Shown: positions 33,617-43,046 of the stretch, one piece after another
Layout: each line of letters starts with the position of its first letter
Position numbering within the stretch: the stretch's first letter is position 1
Assembly: GCA_037693485.1 (NCBI GenBank)
Contig: CM075347.1
Span: 143,357,501 to 143,421,500 of the forward strand
DNA: 64,000 nt
Direction: 5' to 3'
From: Kitagawia praeruptora
Lineage: Eukaryota; Streptophyta; Magnoliopsida; Apiales; Apiaceae
The notes under the pieces: model-generated
What the model was told of the DNA's origin: nothing
What the model saw: only the letters and a program-made list of their open reading frames with translations
The model's database searches: none
Translations under genes and position numbers: made by a program

Positions 33617-34426
33617 CCCTTTGTATTTGACTTCCTTGTCCTCTTCTCCCCCCTTAGGCTTGTTGTCAGGCACAGAGGCTGTAGAAATGACCTTTGGGTT
33701 TGAAGAATCATCAGGTAGAGGGAGACCCATATGCTTCATCATTGCAGACAACATAGATTGTTGATACAGAAGGACATTAGCTGTGGTGGAGGCTTGAGTG
33801 TCCAACTGTGCATTGAGAGTTGTAACCTTGTCTGTAAGATGAACATTAAATTCTTTGAGAGACACCACCTCTTTTTCAAGAGTATCCACTTTAGTGAATA
33901 GCTCATTTGCCTTGAAACCAGACAAGGATTGGTCTTGCAGTCTCTTCACTTCATACTTTGACATTGCATGCACAGGGACTTCAGTCACTAGCCTGTTTCC
34001 ATATAGATTTTTGAACATTGTCCTCAGCATGGCATTAGATTCTGTGGTCTTATCAGATAGAGCTTGAAATTTATTCCCTAGACCTATGACAGAATCTTTT
34101 AGAAGAGCTAAACCATTGTCCATCTTGGTGCAAGTAGATTTGCATGCTAGAATGTCCTTGATTACAGTCTCCAATTTAGGGAATTTGGCCTCAAAAGTCC
34201 TCTTTATCTCACACACCTTCTTGGTTGTGGCTCTACACACTTCATTAATTTCTGTCTTTAGACCCTTTCCAAGATAGTGTGTAACCTTGAGAATGCCCTT
34301 GTAGCTGTCATTCACTGCTTCATACACATCACTAGGGGTGAGAGATTTGGCATTGGACCCTAGTGAAGTGATGTACTCTTCTCTAAGGTACTGGAGACTG
34401 TCTGAGAGAGGGATATCAAATTGTCC
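33617..34426 (-). pseudogene. Extra ORF of outer copia element, middle part
   Basis: It follows the N-terminal part in the same frame after one TAA (34427-34429). About 270 codons, strongly helical, with heptad-like stretches ('KANELFTKVDTLEKEVVSL') suggesting a coiled coil. It ends at 'EEDKEVKYKG', where the gypsy element inserted. The coding continues at 7612 as 'KSKVDEPP'. Likely a structural or scaffolding protein; function not known. Confidence 0.75.
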
Positions 34427-36394
34427 TTATAGCCAGGCATCTACATTGCCATCTCTCTCAGTATCATCTATTATCTTTGCCTTCTGTAGCTCAATATCAT
34501 CTTTGTGGCATAAGAGAATAGCTTGATAGTTTGGATTAGGCATGTTGGCAGTGAGAAGGTTCTGAGCAATCTTTGTGAACTCAGGGATCTGATCCATAAT
34601 TAAGCTTTGAAGTGCTTCAACCGTCAATTGTTGTGGAACAGACCCTGATCCTGAAGCACTGTCATGTTGCACAGGCTTCAGCCACTGTGACATAAAGTCA
34701 GAGCTAGAGCTAGGCAAGCTAGACTCCTCAGTTACAGATGCAACTTCTGTAACCGAATGGATTGACTCTACTACTGGTGTCTCCACATAAGTGGGATGAG
34801 TTACACCAGCAGTTGACACAGGCACAGAGTCTCTAGTGAAAACTAGTGGAACCTCTGTGTTTGTGATGGTGTCATTAGGAGATGCCCCAGCATGCATTCC
34901 CTCACCATCTAAATGTGGGTCCTGGGTGGTGAACAAGGTGTCATGCACCAAGTCACTTGAATCCATTGGCTCATCAAGAGAAAAGAATTCTTGATGATCA
35001 ATGTCTTGCTCCTCAATTACTCGAGTTGCAGGCTGCAAAGAAATTTGAGTGGTAGATTCTGGAAGAGAAGTGTCTTGTGGAATAGATTTTGGCAACTCCC
35101 CCTGAGAGATAGAGGGAGTTTCAAATGTGATGTGCTCTCCACTCAGTATTGTGCCAGCCTTATCACTCCCATGTGCTGACTCTGTACAAATAGGTGCATT
35201 GGGGAGGATGCTTGATTCTATAGATGTACCCTGTTGAGAGGATACATCTAGTGAACTGTGTGCCCCTGATTTTACAACTTCAGTCATTTGTGTGACTGAA
35301 GAGGTGGTTTTAGTTTTCTTCTTCTTTGGTCTGATAAGGGGTGACTCAGGTGCCTCACTTTCTAACTCTACAGCCAATGCTGCTTCAGACAAGATGGTTA
35401 AAGGTGCAGAGGCTATCTCCTTTCTCTTCTTTTTACTAACATCACCCTTTTGATAGTATGATGCAGTTGGCTCACTGTGTGGTAAGGTGTTTGGCTGAGA
35501 GGGTTGGTTAGCAAGCCCTGGGTTAGCATTTTGTTCTACTTGCTTGGTCTTAGCTAACTCAGATTTGGAGGCAAATGTTGGCATGTTGTGGGGGTAAGTT
35601 CTAAACAAACTCTCCATATGGGGAGTTATGTTAAGTCTTACATCCACATCATTCCTAGTCTCCAAGTTACCAAAAATGAGTTTGGTCATGGATTTAGGAT
35701 AGCCTATTCTATTTTTATTCATCCCATCTAATTCAATCAATTTATTATCTAAGAAGTTAAGTATAGATTGAATAAAACGAGAGAAGAAAATTTCATTACC
35801 TCTCTTGGCTGAGTTCTTACCAAGTCTCCCATACAGCTCCTGCAGAATGATAAGGCCAACATCTATCTTCTTTCCATATGCTAAGGCATAGCCTATTTGC
35901 TGTGCAGGTGTACTGATTTGGTCATAGCTGGATTTTCTTGCAGTGAAGACTTGAAGAAGTGTAGCAAACACATAGCTCGATTCCTTCCTCAAATGCTTCC
36001 TATTCAGATGCCCAAGACTGATTTTGTCTACATATTTGATGAAATTAAAGAAGTCTTCCAATTCAGCATTTGTAGCTAGTGGGTCATACACCTCTTGTTT
36101 GGTGCCCATCCCAAGTGCTTCATTCATATCTTCTGTGGTGATAGTGATATTCTTGTCTTGAATCTTGCAGTAAATGATGTACGAGGTTATTGTAGAGTCA
36201 AGAGCCACCACCTCCACTGTAGCAGACTTCCAGAACTGTTCTAGAATGTCTAGATACAGAGTTGGGTTAACAGATAGAGCATTTTTTATGTATGATTCAT
36301 ACATCCACTTCACAAAGCACTTGCAGCTGGCGTTGGGTGCCTCAACATCACTAGTTAGAGCAATGAAATTGGTGTTGAACTTTACTGTTGCCAT
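34427..36394 (-). CDS. Extra ORF of outer copia element, N-terminal part
   Basis: 655 codons from ATG at 36394 ('MATVKFNTNFIAL'). The first ~290 residues look like a folded domain ('YLDILEQFWKSATVE', 'YALAYGKKIDVGLIILQELYG', 'YPKSMTKLIFGNL'), a pattern that resembles the putative plant transposon-protein domain common beside plant retrotransposon pol genes. A Ser/Thr/Pro-rich low-complexity stretch follows (about 290-560), then a helical segment ('MDQIPEFTKIAQNLL'). No signal peptide or obvious membrane helix, so an envelope role is unsupported. It ends at TAA after 'DAWL' and the frame continues beyond it, so the stop may be a later mutation. Confidence 0.75.
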   Translation of the reverse strand: MATVKFNTNFIALTSDVEAPNASCKCFVKWMYESYIKNALSVNPTLYLDILEQFWKSATVEVVALDSTITSYIIYCKIQDKNITITTEDMNEALGMGTKQEVYDPLATNAELEDFFNFIKYVDKISLGHLNRKHLRKESSYVFATLLQVFTARKSSYDQISTPAQQIGYALAYGKKIDVGLIILQELYGRLGKNSAKRGNEIFFSRFIQSILNFLDNKLIELDGMNKNRIGYPKSMTKLIFGNLETRNDVDVRLNITPHMESLFRTYPHNMPTFASKSELAKTKQVEQNANPGLANQPSQPNTLPHSEPTASYYQKGDVSKKKRKEIASAPLTILSEAALAVELESEAPESPLIRPKKKKTKTTSSVTQMTEVVKSGAHSSLDVSSQQGTSIESSILPNAPICTESAHGSDKAGTILSGEHITFETPSISQGELPKSIPQDTSLPESTTQISLQPATRVIEEQDIDHQEFFSLDEPMDSSDLVHDTLFTTQDPHLDGEGMHAGASPNDTITNTEVPLVFTRDSVPVSTAGVTHPTYVETPVVESIHSVTEVASVTEESSLPSSSSDFMSQWLKPVQHDSASGSGSVPQQLTVEALQSLIMDQIPEFTKIAQNLLTANMPNPNYQAILLCHKDDIELQKAKIIDDTERDGNVDAWL

Positions 36395-37251
36395 TTGTGT
36401 AAGAGAGAAGGGAGAAATTGAAGGTTAAAGAAGAAATTTAGCTTTTTGCAGTTAGGGTTTCAGAGGTTTTGGGAGTTTAGATGCTTGAGAAATTGAATGA
36501 AATGAATCGAATAGATGTAGAATTGTATAGGTATGAAGTACTTGAATTGTCGATTAGATATGTGATTTGTATCGACAAGTCAGGTATTCGAGAAGTAAAA
36601 AACAACTATTCGAGAACTCAAGGAAAGGCTTATTCGAGAACTCAAGCAGGTTGAAACTCACAGCTGGCAGTTATCTAACTTAGAAATAAATCTAAATTAG
36701 GTAAAATATGTTTTTATTAGTAATTCTGAATTTTGAATAAAAATCCAAAATCGGTTAAAATTCAGCGAGAAATCAGCCTTTTCAAATGATTCGAGAACTC
36801 AAACATGCTATTCGAGAACTCTATCAATAGAGAACTTAAATACCTTATTCGAGAACTCACTCATGTCTCTGTTCGAGTTCTCTAAAAGACACTATTCGAG
36901 AACTCAAGAGTGTCCTGAATAGGCTTGTTAGAGAAGTCGACCACTAACACTGAAATGAACCATTCGAGAAGTCTGACTTATCGAACTATTCCTTTTACTC
37001 ATAGAAACTCAATTTTCACCATCTTTTAAAATTTACCAGCCATATTCACTCAAGAATATTCTAGCAAATTAAACAGTAATTTTCTCAAAATTTCATAGAA
37101 ATTTCAAGTTAACAGAAATATGATTTTCCAACATATGCAACAGATTTGAAATATTTATAAATCATATTTCAGCCAACACTTACTCCAAAAATATTGAGAA
37201 TTTAGATAAAGTAAGTGTTTACTGCTGCAACAATCTAGATGCTGTATTCAC
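36395..37251 (-). other. Spacer between pol and extra ORF with TTCGAGAA motifs
   Basis: Non-coding on the minus strand. TTCGAGAA occurs at 36587, 36609, 36633, 36790, 36811, 36848, 36895 and 36963, usually as 'attcgagaactc'. These are the same motifs as in the LTR arrays. The position just upstream of the extra ORF would suit an internal promoter, but no promoter is demonstrated. Confidence 0.65.
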
Positions 37252-39069
37252 TTAGCCAGAATCTGAAGAATTCAGCATTCCAATCTCACTAACCAACCTT
37301 GTGAAGGTGGCTTCATCTAATGGCTTAGTGAATATATCAGCTAGTTGTTTATCTGTAGAGACATAATACAACTCAATGGTTCCATTAGTTGCATGTTCTC
37401 TAATGAAATGATATCTGATGTCAATGTGCTTTGTCCTAGAATGATTGACAGGATTGGCAACTATAGAGATTGCACTTGTGTTGTCACACATGATTGGAAT
37501 TCTTTCCAACACAAGTCCATAATCTCTAAGTTGATTTCTAATCCAAAGCACTTGAGCACAGCAACTTCCAGCAGCTATGTATTCAGCCTCAGCTGTAGAA
37601 GTTGACACAGATTGTTGTTTCTTGCTATACCAAGAGACTAACCTTTGTCTAAGAAACTGGTAGCTACCTGAGGTGCTTTTCCTATCCACTCTGCATCCAG
37701 CATAATCAGCATCAGAATAACCAACCAGATTGAACCCTGTGTCCTTAGGATACCATAAACCCAAGTTTGGAGTGCCCTTCAGATATCTAAAGATCCTTTT
37801 TATAGCAACCAAATGTGATTCTTTTGGATTTGATTGAAACCTTGCACACAAGCATGTAGCAAACATGATGTCTGGCCTACTTGCAGTGAGGTAGAGTAGA
37901 GAACCAACCATGCCTCTGTAGACTGAGATATCTACTTTCTTGTCTTTAGCATCTTCATCCAATTTAGTGGCAGTGGCCATGGGTGTCTTTGCAGGTGAGC
38001 AATCTTCCAAGTCAAACTTCTTCAATAAATCCTTGATGTACTTGGTCTGACTGATAAAGATACCATCCTTCCTTTGACTGACTTGCAACCCAAGAAAGAA
38101 TGTCAACTCTCCCATCATACTCATCTCATATCTGCTCTGCATGAGTTTAGAAAATTTCTCACACAGCTTCTCATTTGTAGAACCAAAAATGATATCATCC
38201 ACATAGATCTGAACTAGGATAAGATCATCACCATGCTTCTTGTAAAACAGTGTCTTGTCCAGTGTACCTCTAGTGAATTGATTCTCAAGAAGAAATTGTG
38301 ATAAAGTATCATACCATGCCCTTGGAGCCTGCTTAAGTCCATACAGTGCCTTAAGCAGTCTGTAAACAAATTCTGGAAAATGTGGATCCTCAAAGCCAGG
38401 TGGTTGTTGCACATAAACTTCTTCTTCCAATTCTCCATTCAGAAATGCACTCTTGACATCCATTTGATAAACTTTAAAGTTTGAATGAACAGCAAATGCC
38501 AAGAATATTCTGATGGCTTCCAATCTAGCAACAGGGGCAAATGTCTCATCATAATCAATGCCTTCCTGTTGAGAGTATCCTTTTGCAACCAACCTTGCTT
38601 TGTTTCTTACTATTACACCATCTTCATCCATCTTATTTTTCAGAACCCATTTTGTTCCAACAATGGTTCTATTCTTTGGTGCAGGCACAAGTTCCCATAC
38701 TTTGTTCCTTTCAAATTGATTCAGTTCCTCTTGCATGACAATAATCCAATCTGGATCTAACAGTGCATCATCAAGTTTCTTAGGCTCAACCTGAGATAGA
38801 AAACATCCATAGAGACACTCATTCTGAGTTGCTCTCCTAGTCCTTACTCCTGCATTAGGATCTCCAATGATTTGCTCTGCAGTGTGTGATCTCTCCCATT
38901 TCCTTGAATGCTCAGCCTGGTTTCTCATTCTTGATGTTGCTTCATCATCCAAATTATGATCATTCTCATTTCCTCCCCCTGTGAGGTTGCCACTGCTCAC
39001 AGGTGTGTCTTGGATGCTTGTTTCTCCACTGTTGATTGGCACAAATTCTTCTCTTGTGTCATCATTCAC
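37252..39069 (-). CDS. Outer copia reverse transcriptase and RNase H
   Basis: 605 codons. The RT domain begins near 'NKVWELVPAPKNRTIVGTKWV' (about residue 120) and has 'MDVKSAFLNGELEEEVY' and the catalytic 'YVDDIIFGS'. RNase H follows with 'GYSDADYAGCRVDRKSTSG', 'TAEAEYIAA' and 'VNHSRTKHIDIRYHF'. It ends with 'DIFTKPL' and TGA/TAG-type stop at 37252. The motif set is characteristic of the SIRE/Maximus branch of copia. It is separated from the integrase ORF by one in-frame TAA at about 39076, so this stretch is open but not joined to the rest of pol. Confidence 0.92.
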   Translation of the reverse strand: MNDDTREEFVPINSGETSIQDTPVSSGNLTGGGNENDHNLDDEATSRMRNQAEHSRKWERSHTAEQIIGDPNAGVRTRRATQNECLYGCFLSQVEPKKLDDALLDPDWIIVMQEELNQFERNKVWELVPAPKNRTIVGTKWVLKNKMDEDGVIVRNKARLVAKGYSQQEGIDYDETFAPVARLEAIRIFLAFAVHSNFKVYQMDVKSAFLNGELEEEVYVQQPPGFEDPHFPEFVYRLLKALYGLKQAPRAWYDTLSQFLLENQFTRGTLDKTLFYKKHGDDLILVQIYVDDIIFGSTNEKLCEKFSKLMQSRYEMSMMGELTFFLGLQVSQRKDGIFISQTKYIKDLLKKFDLEDCSPAKTPMATATKLDEDAKDKKVDISVYRGMVGSLLYLTASRPDIMFATCLCARFQSNPKESHLVAIKRIFRYLKGTPNLGLWYPKDTGFNLVGYSDADYAGCRVDRKSTSGSYQFLRQRLVSWYSKKQQSVSTSTAEAEYIAAGSCCAQVLWIRNQLRDYGLVLERIPIMCDNTSAISIVANPVNHSRTKHIDIRYHFIREHATNGTIELYYVSTDKQLADIFTKPLDEATFTRLVSEIGMLNSSDSG

Positions 39070-39078
39070 TTGAGTCTG

Positions 39079-39474
39079 TTAAACTTGAGTTTCAATTCCA
39101 ATTTCAGTCTCTTCATCAGAATCATCTAGATTATCAAACTTCAATGGATCTTTATCTTCATCATTGGCTTCTTCTAGACCAGGTAGTTTGCTGTCATCAA
39201 ATGTCACATCTGTGCTTTCCATAATTTTCTTTTGATTGATGACATAAACTTTGTATACAATTCTTTCCATAGAGTAGCCAAGAAAAATTCCTTCAAATGC
39301 CTTTGCATCAAACTTTCCAACATATTCAGAATTATTTTTCAATACAAAGCATTTGCTTCCAAAAGTATGAACATACTTTAGAGTAGGCTTCTTTCCAGTC
39401 ATCAAATTGTAAGGTGTCTTTCTAGTGTTTTTGTTGATGAGGGCTCTGTTCTGGATATAGCATGCAGTGCTCAC
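39079..39474 (-). pseudogene. Outer copia integrase, C-terminal part
   Basis: 131 codons carrying 'YIQNRALINKNTRKTPY', 'LKYVHTFGSKCFVL' and 'GIFLGYS', the standard copia integrase C-terminal region, then an acidic linker. It shares its frame with the RT ORF. A TGA just upstream (about 39484) interrupts it, at a place where Trp (TGG) would be expected in the family. Confidence 0.85.
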
Positions 39475-40460
39475 AGCCTCAGCTCAAAAACATGTAGGCA
39501 TCTTTGCATCAAGTAACATTGTTCTAGTAGCCTCAATTAGAGTTCTATTCTTTTTCTCAACAACTCCATTTTGTTGTGGAGTCCTTGGAGCTGAGAATTG
39601 CTGAGAAATACCATTCTCTTTGCAGAATCTTCAAGTATGGCATTTCTGAACTCTGTTCCATTATCACTTCTCAGTGCAATCACACTTGCATTGTTGGCCT
39701 TTGCTTCCTTGTCAACTTTCTTTATGTGCTCAATGATTACTTGTGGAGCCTCATCTTTTGATGCTAGAAATTCCACCCATGTATACCTTGTAAAGTCATC
39801 AACCATCACCAAGGCATACTTCTTTCTTCCTAGTGAAATAATATTGACAGGCCCAAACAAATCCATATGAATGAGTTGCAGGGGCTTGGTTATTGATGTC
39901 ACTGTCTTTGACTTGTGGCTTGATCTTTTCATCTTTCCCTTTTGACAGGCCTCACACACTCCTTCTTGACAGAATTCGAGCGTGGGCATGCCTCTCACTA
40001 ACTCTCTTTTGACTAGAGAATTAATGGATTTGAAGTTTAAGTGTGATAATCTCTTGTGCCACAGCCAACAGTCTTCATTTGATGTTTTTGAGTAAAAGCA
40101 GCAAATTTTGTCCTTGTTTGCAGAGTCCATATTGGCTATAAACAGGCTTCCTTTCCTTACTCCAGATAGAGCAAAATCACCAGTCTTCTTGTGGGTGATC
40201 AAACATTCATCTTTGTCAAAATCCACCTTGAATCCTCTATCAGTAAACTGACCAACACTTAGCAGATTATGCTTGAGTCCCTTGACTAGTGTCACATCTT
40301 CAATGATGACATTACCAACTTTCAACTTGCCATATCCCAATGTGTTACCCATGTTGTCATCTCCAAAAGCAACCATTGGGCCAGCCTTTTCCTCATACTG
40401 TGATAGCAGGGCCATATCACCAGTCATATGATTTGAGCATCCACTGTCCAAAATCCACAT
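39475..40460 (-). pseudogene. Outer copia protease and integrase core
   Basis: It opens with the protease motif 'WILDSGCSNHMTGD'. The pre-integrase zinc module follows ('WHKRLSHLNF..CEACQKGK'), then the integrase core with 'HMDLFGP' and 'RSDNGTEF'. Near 39634 the frame changes: the expected continuation ('FCKENGISQQFSAPRTP') lies in another frame, so a one-base loss is likely, and the stated frame ends at 39537. Gag upstream is in a third frame. Cleavage and integration functions are therefore both lost here. Confidence 0.85.
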
Positions 40461-40501
40461 GACTTTCTTTTCACTTTCTTTGCCCTACAAACACAAAGGT
40501 A

Positions 40502-42208
40502 TTACTTCTCCTTTGGTACCCAAACAAGTTTGGGTCCATGTGACTTAGAAACAGTTTTATCATAAACAGCATGCTTGTCAACTTTCTTGGCATTAGTCTT
40601 CTTGTCACTGTTAGAAGTCTTAGAACCTGAGGTTTCAGACTTAGGTGATAGAGGTACCTTCCTAGCTTTAGGAGGACTTGAAGACTTTGACCTTGTGTAG
40701 TGTGTGTGAGAATTGTGACTGATACAACCATCAATGAATTGCCTTCTCAAATTGAAACAACTAGTCATAACATTCATGTTGCATGGCATACAGTCAAATT
40801 TATCACAAAATGGAGCATCTCTATGTCTTAGAGGCACAGAACAATCATAGAAAGGCTTAGGCAGACTACCAACAGGTTTCTTGTATGCATGAGTTAGATG
40901 ATTGGTACTGAAACAGTTCTGACAAGTTTTCCTAGGAGCATTAGGCATATAAGCATAGTTGTTATCTTTGTTAATCCCTAACTTGCCATTTCTGTTCTGT
41001 TTCTTCTTAGTCACTTTCTTCTCTGATTCACTCTTCTCAGCTAAAACAAACTTAACAAACTTCTTAGGTCTTGGCCTATCAACTACTGGCTCTTTGGCTT
41101 TTGACTTGACACTCTCACTCTTGGAGGATGCTTGTTGTTCATTGGATTGTGCCTCGTCTTCATCATTCAACATTTGCTTGATGAGTAAGGCATCCTCATC
41201 AATTTCAAGTGTTGATGCCTTAAATATTGGATTTTCAGTCTTTTTCAAAATGTGAGGCACTTCCTCATGAACAACTGTGTCATCTTCAATGACAGCATAG
41301 CCTTTTCTCTGTTTAAGAGTGTCATAATCAAGTCCAATAGCAGCCTTGGGTTTTGCTTGAATTTTCTCACAGTAGGATTGCACTAGACCAGATGATTTCT
41401 TAAATGTTTTCAGTTTGAATTCATTTTCAGCTAATTCATCCCTAAGAGCCTTTTCCACTTGACTAGCACATAGAACCTTATACTGCAGATATTCAACTTC
41501 TTTCTTAAGCTTTTCTACTTGCATAGCAGTTAGCTCAAGTTCCTCATTCTTTTTGATTAACATTTCATTTCTAGTAGATAGTTTAGCAATTTCTTCATTA
41601 GCATCAGTCATACTAGTATGAATATTAAACATCTCAACAGATAGTTGTTCAATCATGCATTTATACTCAGAAACAGACATGTCTATAGTAGTGAGAGATG
41701 GTACCTGAGAGTTTGATGGAGATGTGTCATCCTTGGAATTGGCCATCAAGGCATAGTTGCAAAATTCTTGTTCTTCTCCATCACTATCAGAATCATCCCA
41801 ACACTTCCCTTTAGCAATGTAGGCCTTACCTTGTGTCTGCTTTTTCAGAAGGGCCTCATACTTAGCTTCGAGCTCAAGAAACTCTCTATCCTTCTTTTTA
41901 GGCTTTGTGCATTCACTGGAAAAATGCCCTAGGTCATTGCATCTATAACATCTAACAGATGACCTATCCACATGATTGGTTTTGAATTTATTCTTGTTTG
42001 ATTTCACAGGTGCGTTGGTCTTGTTGAATGAATGGTTTTGAGTTTTGGGTTTGAAGGGTTGGTTCCTTTTAAATCTGATGTTTAGAAATTTTCTGGCCAT
42101 GAAATCATATGAAGTGTTTTCCATCCCATCTAGTTCTTCAAGAGTGTAAAACTCTTCTTCCTCCTTTTCCTCAACAGGTTCACACCTCGGCTTCAGTTTC
42201 TTCATCAT
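40502..42208 (-). CDS. Outer copia gag, C-terminal part
   Basis: 568 codons. The CCHC zinc knuckle 'CYRCNDLGHFSSEC' lies near residue 87, followed by an acidic patch, a long predicted coiled coil ('NEEIAKLSTRNEMLIKKNEE'), and Lys/Ser-rich sequence. A second knuckle-like motif reads 'CQNCFSTNHLTHAY', with Tyr where the last Cys is expected. It ends 'LVWVPKEK' at TAA. It is not in frame with the N-terminal gag ORF (42306-43001) or with the protease. Confidence 0.85.
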   Translation of the reverse strand: MMKKLKPRCEPVEEKEEEEFYTLEELDGMENTSYDFMARKFLNIRFKRNQPFKPKTQNHSFNKTNAPVKSNKNKFKTNHVDRSSVRCYRCNDLGHFSSECTKPKKKDREFLELEAKYEALLKKQTQGKAYIAKGKCWDDSDSDGEEQEFCNYALMANSKDDTSPSNSQVPSLTTIDMSVSEYKCMIEQLSVEMFNIHTSMTDANEEIAKLSTRNEMLIKKNEELELTAMQVEKLKKEVEYLQYKVLCASQVEKALRDELAENEFKLKTFKKSSGLVQSYCEKIQAKPKAAIGLDYDTLKQRKGYAVIEDDTVVHEEVPHILKKTENPIFKASTLEIDEDALLIKQMLNDEDEAQSNEQQASSKSESVKSKAKEPVVDRPRPKKFVKFVLAEKSESEKKVTKKKQNRNGKLGINKDNNYAYMPNAPRKTCQNCFSTNHLTHAYKKPVGSLPKPFYDCSVPLRHRDAPFCDKFDCMPCNMNVMTSCFNLRRQFIDGCISHNSHTHYTRSKSSSPPKARKVPLSPKSETSGSKTSNSDKKTNAKKVDKHAVYDKTVSKSHGPKLVWVPKEK

Positions 42209-42305
42209 CTACTACCTCCTCTATCCTTAGCTGGCTTGTAGATGCTTCTAGGTCTTAAATAGATTTGTTGACAATCAAGGCACATGGTGTGTTTATCATT
42301 CTGCC

Positions 42306-43001
42306 TTAGTTGGCTTGGATAGCCCTTTTCTGAAGCAACTCAAGCTCATGAGTCTTTAAAACTCCATAGAGCACATCATATGTGACTTTGTTCAAATCTC
42401 TTTCCCTTAGAGAGATGACCCTTTGCTCTAGATGATTTGGTGAGGATAGCAGAAACTTCATGTTTAACTCCTTGGTGCTGTAAACCTTGCCATTCATCTG
42501 CAACTCAGTAACTAGCTTGTGAAATCTTTCAAACATCTCAGTAATGCTTTCCTTGGGTTGTGCCATGAAAGCTTCATACTGTGTGACCAGTATCTGTTTC
42601 TTGTTTTCCTTGACCTTATCCGTTCCTTCACATAACACCTCAATGTGATCCCACATTTCTTTGGCAGATGTGCATGATGCAATGTTTGCAAACATTGACA
42701 TGTCCATGGAATCAATAATTAGCAACATGAGGTGACTGTCAAGAGCAACCATCTCCTTTTCTGATTCTGTCCATTTAGATGGTTCCTTGGCCACATAAGA
42801 TCGTGGAACAGTTATGGTTCCAACAGTCTTCTCAGGTATTTCTTGTTGTGGGACAAAGGGACCATTCTTGAGAATCTCAGGATACAAAGGATGAGAGGCT
42901 TTGATGAACAACATCATCTTTATCTTCCAGAGGTTGTAATTTTCCTTGTCAAACTTAGGGACTTTCACTGTTCCTGTAGTCTTTGGTGTATTCGAACTCA
43001 T
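42306..43001 (-). CDS. Outer copia gag, N-terminal part
   Basis: 231 codons from ATG at 42999-43001 ('MSSNTPKTTGTVKV'). I chose this start because it lies just after the primer site and matches the usual copia gag opening; the open frame reaches further back, across the LTR boundary. It has 'FDKENYNLWKIKMMLFI' and 'AKEMWDHIEVLCEGT', the UBN2/DUF4219-type copia gag domain. A stop at 42306 and a frame change separate it from the rest of gag. Confidence 0.85.
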   Translation of the reverse strand: MSSNTPKTTGTVKVPKFDKENYNLWKIKMMLFIKASHPLYPEILKNGPFVPQQEIPEKTVGTITVPRSYVAKEPSKWTESEKEMVALDSHLMLLIIDSMDMSMFANIASCTSAKEMWDHIEVLCEGTDKVKENKKQILVTQYEAFMAQPKESITEMFERFHKLVTELQMNGKVYSTKELNMKFLLSSPNHLEQRVISLRERDLNKVTYDVLYGVLKTHELELLQKRAIQAN

Positions 43002-43033
43002 GATCGTTTTTCTGTTTTTGAATAAACAGCCTT

Positions 43034-43044
43034 CTCTGATACCA
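43034..43044 (-). other. tRNA-Met primer binding site of outer copia
   Basis: The minus strand reads TGGTATCAGAG, two bases inside the 5' LTR end. This is the standard site in plant copia elements. Confidence 0.92.
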
Positions 43045-43046
43045 CT

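Noticed and set aside
34427..36394. Calling the extra ORF an envelope gene
   Set aside because: No signal peptide, cleavage site or membrane helix is visible; only its position is env-like.
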